Of a stretch of DNA of 9,644 nt, positions 8,426-9,644 are shown in pieces (the stretch's first letter is position 1; each line of letters starts with the position of its first letter). Made by a program: the position numbers and the translations under genes. The notes below the pieces were generated by a model, which saw only the letters and a program-made list of their open reading frames with translations, was not told where the DNA came from and did no database searches. This DNA comes from CBDULQ01 sp965368115. GTDB lineage: Bacteria; Pseudomonadota; Gammaproteobacteria; SZUA-229. The DNA lies in NCBI GenBank assembly GCA_965368115.1, contig CBDULQ010000140.1, positions 1-9,644 of the forward strand. The letters run 5' to 3'.

Positions 8426-8496
8426 GCCCCAATAATGCCTGACGGCGCACATTTTGATGAAAAAACCTGGAATGCGGATTTTAGGAAAAATTCATC

Positions 8497-8512
8497 TGTG
8501 ATAAGTCTCACA
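8497..8512 (+). promoter_or_regulatory. CRP/Vfr-type cAMP receptor protein binding site
   Basis: TGTGATAAGTCTCACA matches the consensus core TGTGA-N6-TCACA at all ten conserved positions with the correct six-base spacer. Its centre (8504.5) is 41.5 bases upstream of 8546, where the candidate -10 TAGCAT (8534-8539) would place the transcription start. That is the classical class II activator position. The match is seen directly; use by CRP, and the direction of control, are inferred. Confidence 0.75.
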
Positions 8513-8533
8513 AATAAATTCCGGGTGTCTTTG

Positions 8534-8539
8534 TAGCAT
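8534..8539 (+). promoter_or_regulatory. Candidate -10 of a CRP-dependent promoter
   Basis: TAGCAT matches TATAAT at four of six positions. No recognisable -35 stands upstream, as expected where CRP at -41.5 replaces it. The predicted start near 8546 leaves a leader of only about 10 bases before ATG 8556, or 22 before ATG 8568. CATTAT at 8537-8542 is an equally good hexamer but would put the CRP centre at about -44.5, a less favoured position. Confidence 0.4.
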
Positions 8540-8555
8540 TATTGTCACGCAGATA

Positions 8556-9524
8556 ATGACTGGTTCGATGAAAGAACGACACTCAGAATATGATGTAACC
8601 AACTCCGTTCATGTTGCCGACTCGCAGGCCGTGTGCAATGCAGTGTGCGACATCTTCCACAGTTGCTACCTGAATGCCGACGATTCCCTGATCAAGCGCG
8701 CCTTCGAAGATTTCGATCGCCTGTTCGACGGTCATTACCGCGGCTTCCATGCCTGCGATACCTATTACCACGACAAACAGCACACCCTGGATATGACCCT
8801 GGCGCTGGCCCGCCTCATCGACGGCCACGAGCGTCGCAGCGACGGCCACCACACCTTTGGCGCCATGCTGTTCGGTCTGGCGGTGATCACCGCCCTGTAT
8901 CACGATTCCGGCTATATCCGTAAGCTGGACGACCACGATCATATCAACGGTGCCGAATACACCCGCATCCATGTCAGCCGCAGTGCCGATTTTCTCAGCA
9001 ACTACCTGCAACTGATCGGTCTCGGCGAATACGCGCCGATCGCCGCCAACATGGTCCACTACACCGGCTACGAAGTCTCCCCCGATCGCATCCAGCTCCC
9101 GGACGAGAAATTCCACATGCTCGGTTACATGATCGGTACCGCCGACCTGATTGCACAGATGGCGGACCGCTGTTACCTGGAGAAATGCCGCGACCGGCTG
9201 TACCCGGAATTCGTACTCGGCGGCCTGACCGAAACCGTCAACGACGCAGGTGAACGGGTGGTCGTCTTCGAATCGCCGGAAGACCTGCTCGCCAAGACCC
9301 CCGGTTTCTACGATTTTGAAGTGAAAAAGCGTCTGGAACAGATATTCAAGGGCGTGCATCGGTATGCGGAAACCCACTTCAACGGTAACAACCTGTACCT
9401 GCAGGCAGTGAAGCAGAATATCCAGCACATTCGCGATCTGCTCAACCAGAATAACGTCGACGACGAACTGCGTCGCGAGCCGCCCACCGACGCCTCCTAC
9501 CGCGCCCGCATCTTCCGCGCCTGA
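8556..9524 (+). CDS. HD-domain metal-dependent phosphohydrolase, possible cyclic-nucleotide phosphodiesterase
   Basis: This encodes 322 residues, cytoplasmic, with no signal peptide or membrane segment. Seen in order: YYHDKQHTLDM (His72, His76, Asp79), a YHDSGY motif giving the HD pair His116-Asp117, a histidine/aspartate-rich loop (about 127-135), MVHYTG (His168), and GTADLIAQMAD (Asp197, Asp204). This set fits the metal ligands of the HD superfamily. The first motif resembles the YHN-x2-H-x2-DV motif of class I cyclic-nucleotide phosphodiesterases, but the downstream HD-x2-HpG signature of that class is absent, so the substrate is open (cAMP, another nucleotide, or other phosphoester). It follows an adenylate cyclase and a consensus CRP site, which favours a cAMP link. 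ATG 8556 is taken as start; ATG 8568 (four codons later) is possible, and neither has a clear Shine-Dalgarno sequence. The gene ends 10 bases before ligA, convergently. Confidence 0.75.
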   Translation: MTGSMKERHSEYDVTNSVHVADSQAVCNAVCDIFHSCYLNADDSLIKRAFEDFDRLFDGHYRGFHACDTYYHDKQHTLDMTLALARLIDGHERRSDGHHTFGAMLFGLAVITALYHDSGYIRKLDDHDHINGAEYTRIHVSRSADFLSNYLQLIGLGEYAPIAANMVHYTGYEVSPDRIQLPDEKFHMLGYMIGTADLIAQMADRCYLEKCRDRLYPEFVLGGLTETVNDAGERVVVFESPEDLLAKTPGFYDFEVKKRLEQIFKGVHRYAETHFNGNNLYLQAVKQNIQHIRDLLNQNNVDDELRREPPTDASYRARIFRA

Positions 9525-9539
9525 GCTCGTCGGCTCAGG
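9520..9539. terminator. GC-rich hairpin at the HD gene / ligA convergent junction
   Basis: CCTGAGC (9520-9526) and GCTCAGG (9533-9539) are exact reverse complements around a six-base gap, giving a seven-pair GC-rich stem. The left arm contains the TGA of the HD gene and the right arm contains the TGA of ligA on the opposite strand. It could act as a two-way terminator or 3'-end stabiliser, but neither strand shows a proper T-tract after it, so the terminator call is tentative. Confidence 0.45.
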
Positions 9540-9644
9540 ATTCGTCGAGTAATTTCAGTAGTCCAGCCTCATCCAGCATGGTTACGCCCAACTCTTCCGC
9601 TTTGCCGGCCTTGGAGCCCGGGCTGTCGCCCACCACCACATAGC
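9535..9644 (-). CDS. ligA: NAD-dependent DNA ligase LigA, C-terminal end (5' part outside window)
   Basis: Read on the - strand, 35 whole codons precede TGA (tca 9535-9537). They start YVVVGDSPGSKAGKAEELGV and continue with an MLDEAGLL segment to LLDES. This matches the last strands and helix of the BRCT domain that closes bacterial LigA ('lVaGe.pGSKl.KA.eLGv.vldE..fl.lL'). LigA seals nicks in DNA during replication and repair using NAD+. Only the tail is in the window, so the catalytic adenylation, OB-fold, zinc-finger and HhH domains cannot be checked. Another BRCT-ending protein is possible, but the GSK-x2-KA-x2-LG pattern strongly favours LigA. Confidence 0.85.
   Translation of the reverse strand, partial: YVVVGDSPGSKAGKAEELGVTMLDEAGLLKLLDES

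Larger units (their letters stand above)
8426..8555. other. Intergenic control region between cyclase and HD gene
   Basis: These 130 bases separate the cyclase stop from the HD gene start. I see no convincing terminator for the cyclase. The left half is A/T-rich with no recognisable motif. The right half holds the CRP-type site (8497-8512), a candidate -10 (8534-8539) and a six-base inverted repeat (CATTAT 8537-8542 with ATAATG 8553-8558) whose right arm includes the predicted ATG. Confidence 0.7.

Noticed and set aside
7373..8452. 359-residue open frame on the - strand opposite the cyclase
   Set aside because: It lies entirely over the cyclase catalytic domain, whose motifs are intact. Its His/Val/Asp-rich composition is the expected antisense image of the cyclase codons.
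8497..8512. Reading the CRP-type site as an FNR box
   Set aside because: FNR sites are TTGAT-N4-ATCAA. The bases here are TGTGA and TCACA with six between, which is the CRP pattern.
8583..9428. 281-residue open frame on the - strand opposite the HD gene
   Set aside because: The + strand frame has ordered HD-superfamily motifs; the antisense product has none and is valine/glutamine-rich low-information sequence.

Overview
The window looks like chromosomal DNA of a free-living gammaproteobacterium. The evidence is moderate GC content, a BarA/GacS-type tripartite hybrid kinase, proteobacterial-type PdxJ, the C-terminal end of LigA, and a textbook CRP-type operator. I cannot name a genus. There are six protein genes on the main plan plus one gene cut at the right edge. 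I see no RNA genes, insertion sequences, CRISPR arrays or phage genes.

Left part (1-5214, + strand): the C-terminal two thirds or so of a TonB-dependent outer-membrane receptor, then a small exported protein resembling solitary ABC-type substrate-binding proteins, then a 930-residue BarA-like hybrid histidine kinase whose start overlaps the previous stop (ATGA). They read as one transcription unit: an outer-membrane receptor, a periplasmic ligand binder and an inner-membrane phosphorelay kinase. No ABC permease or ATPase accompanies the binding protein, which suggests sensing rather than transport.

Middle (5230-6205): pdxJ (pyridoxine 5'-phosphate synthase) on the - strand, convergent with the kinase. 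It is followed by a roughly 200-base divergent control region with a good pdxJ promoter, a candidate extended -10 for the rightward gene and a perfect 20-base palindrome.

Right part (6206-9524, + strand): a CHASE2-domain class III adenylate cyclase with all catalytic and adenine-selecting residues, a 130-base gap holding a perfect TGTGA-N6-TCACA CRP-type site, and then an HD-domain phosphohydrolase whose first motif resembles that of class I cyclic-nucleotide phosphodiesterases. The CRP site sits where a class II activated promoter for the HD gene would place it. The most interesting reading is a local cAMP circuit: the cyclase makes cAMP, cAMP-CRP turns on the HD gene, and the HD protein may degrade a nucleotide, possibly cAMP. 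The HD enzyme's substrate is inferred, not shown.

Right edge (9535-9644, - strand): the last 35 codons of ligA, convergent with the HD gene. A GC-rich hairpin contains both stop codons.
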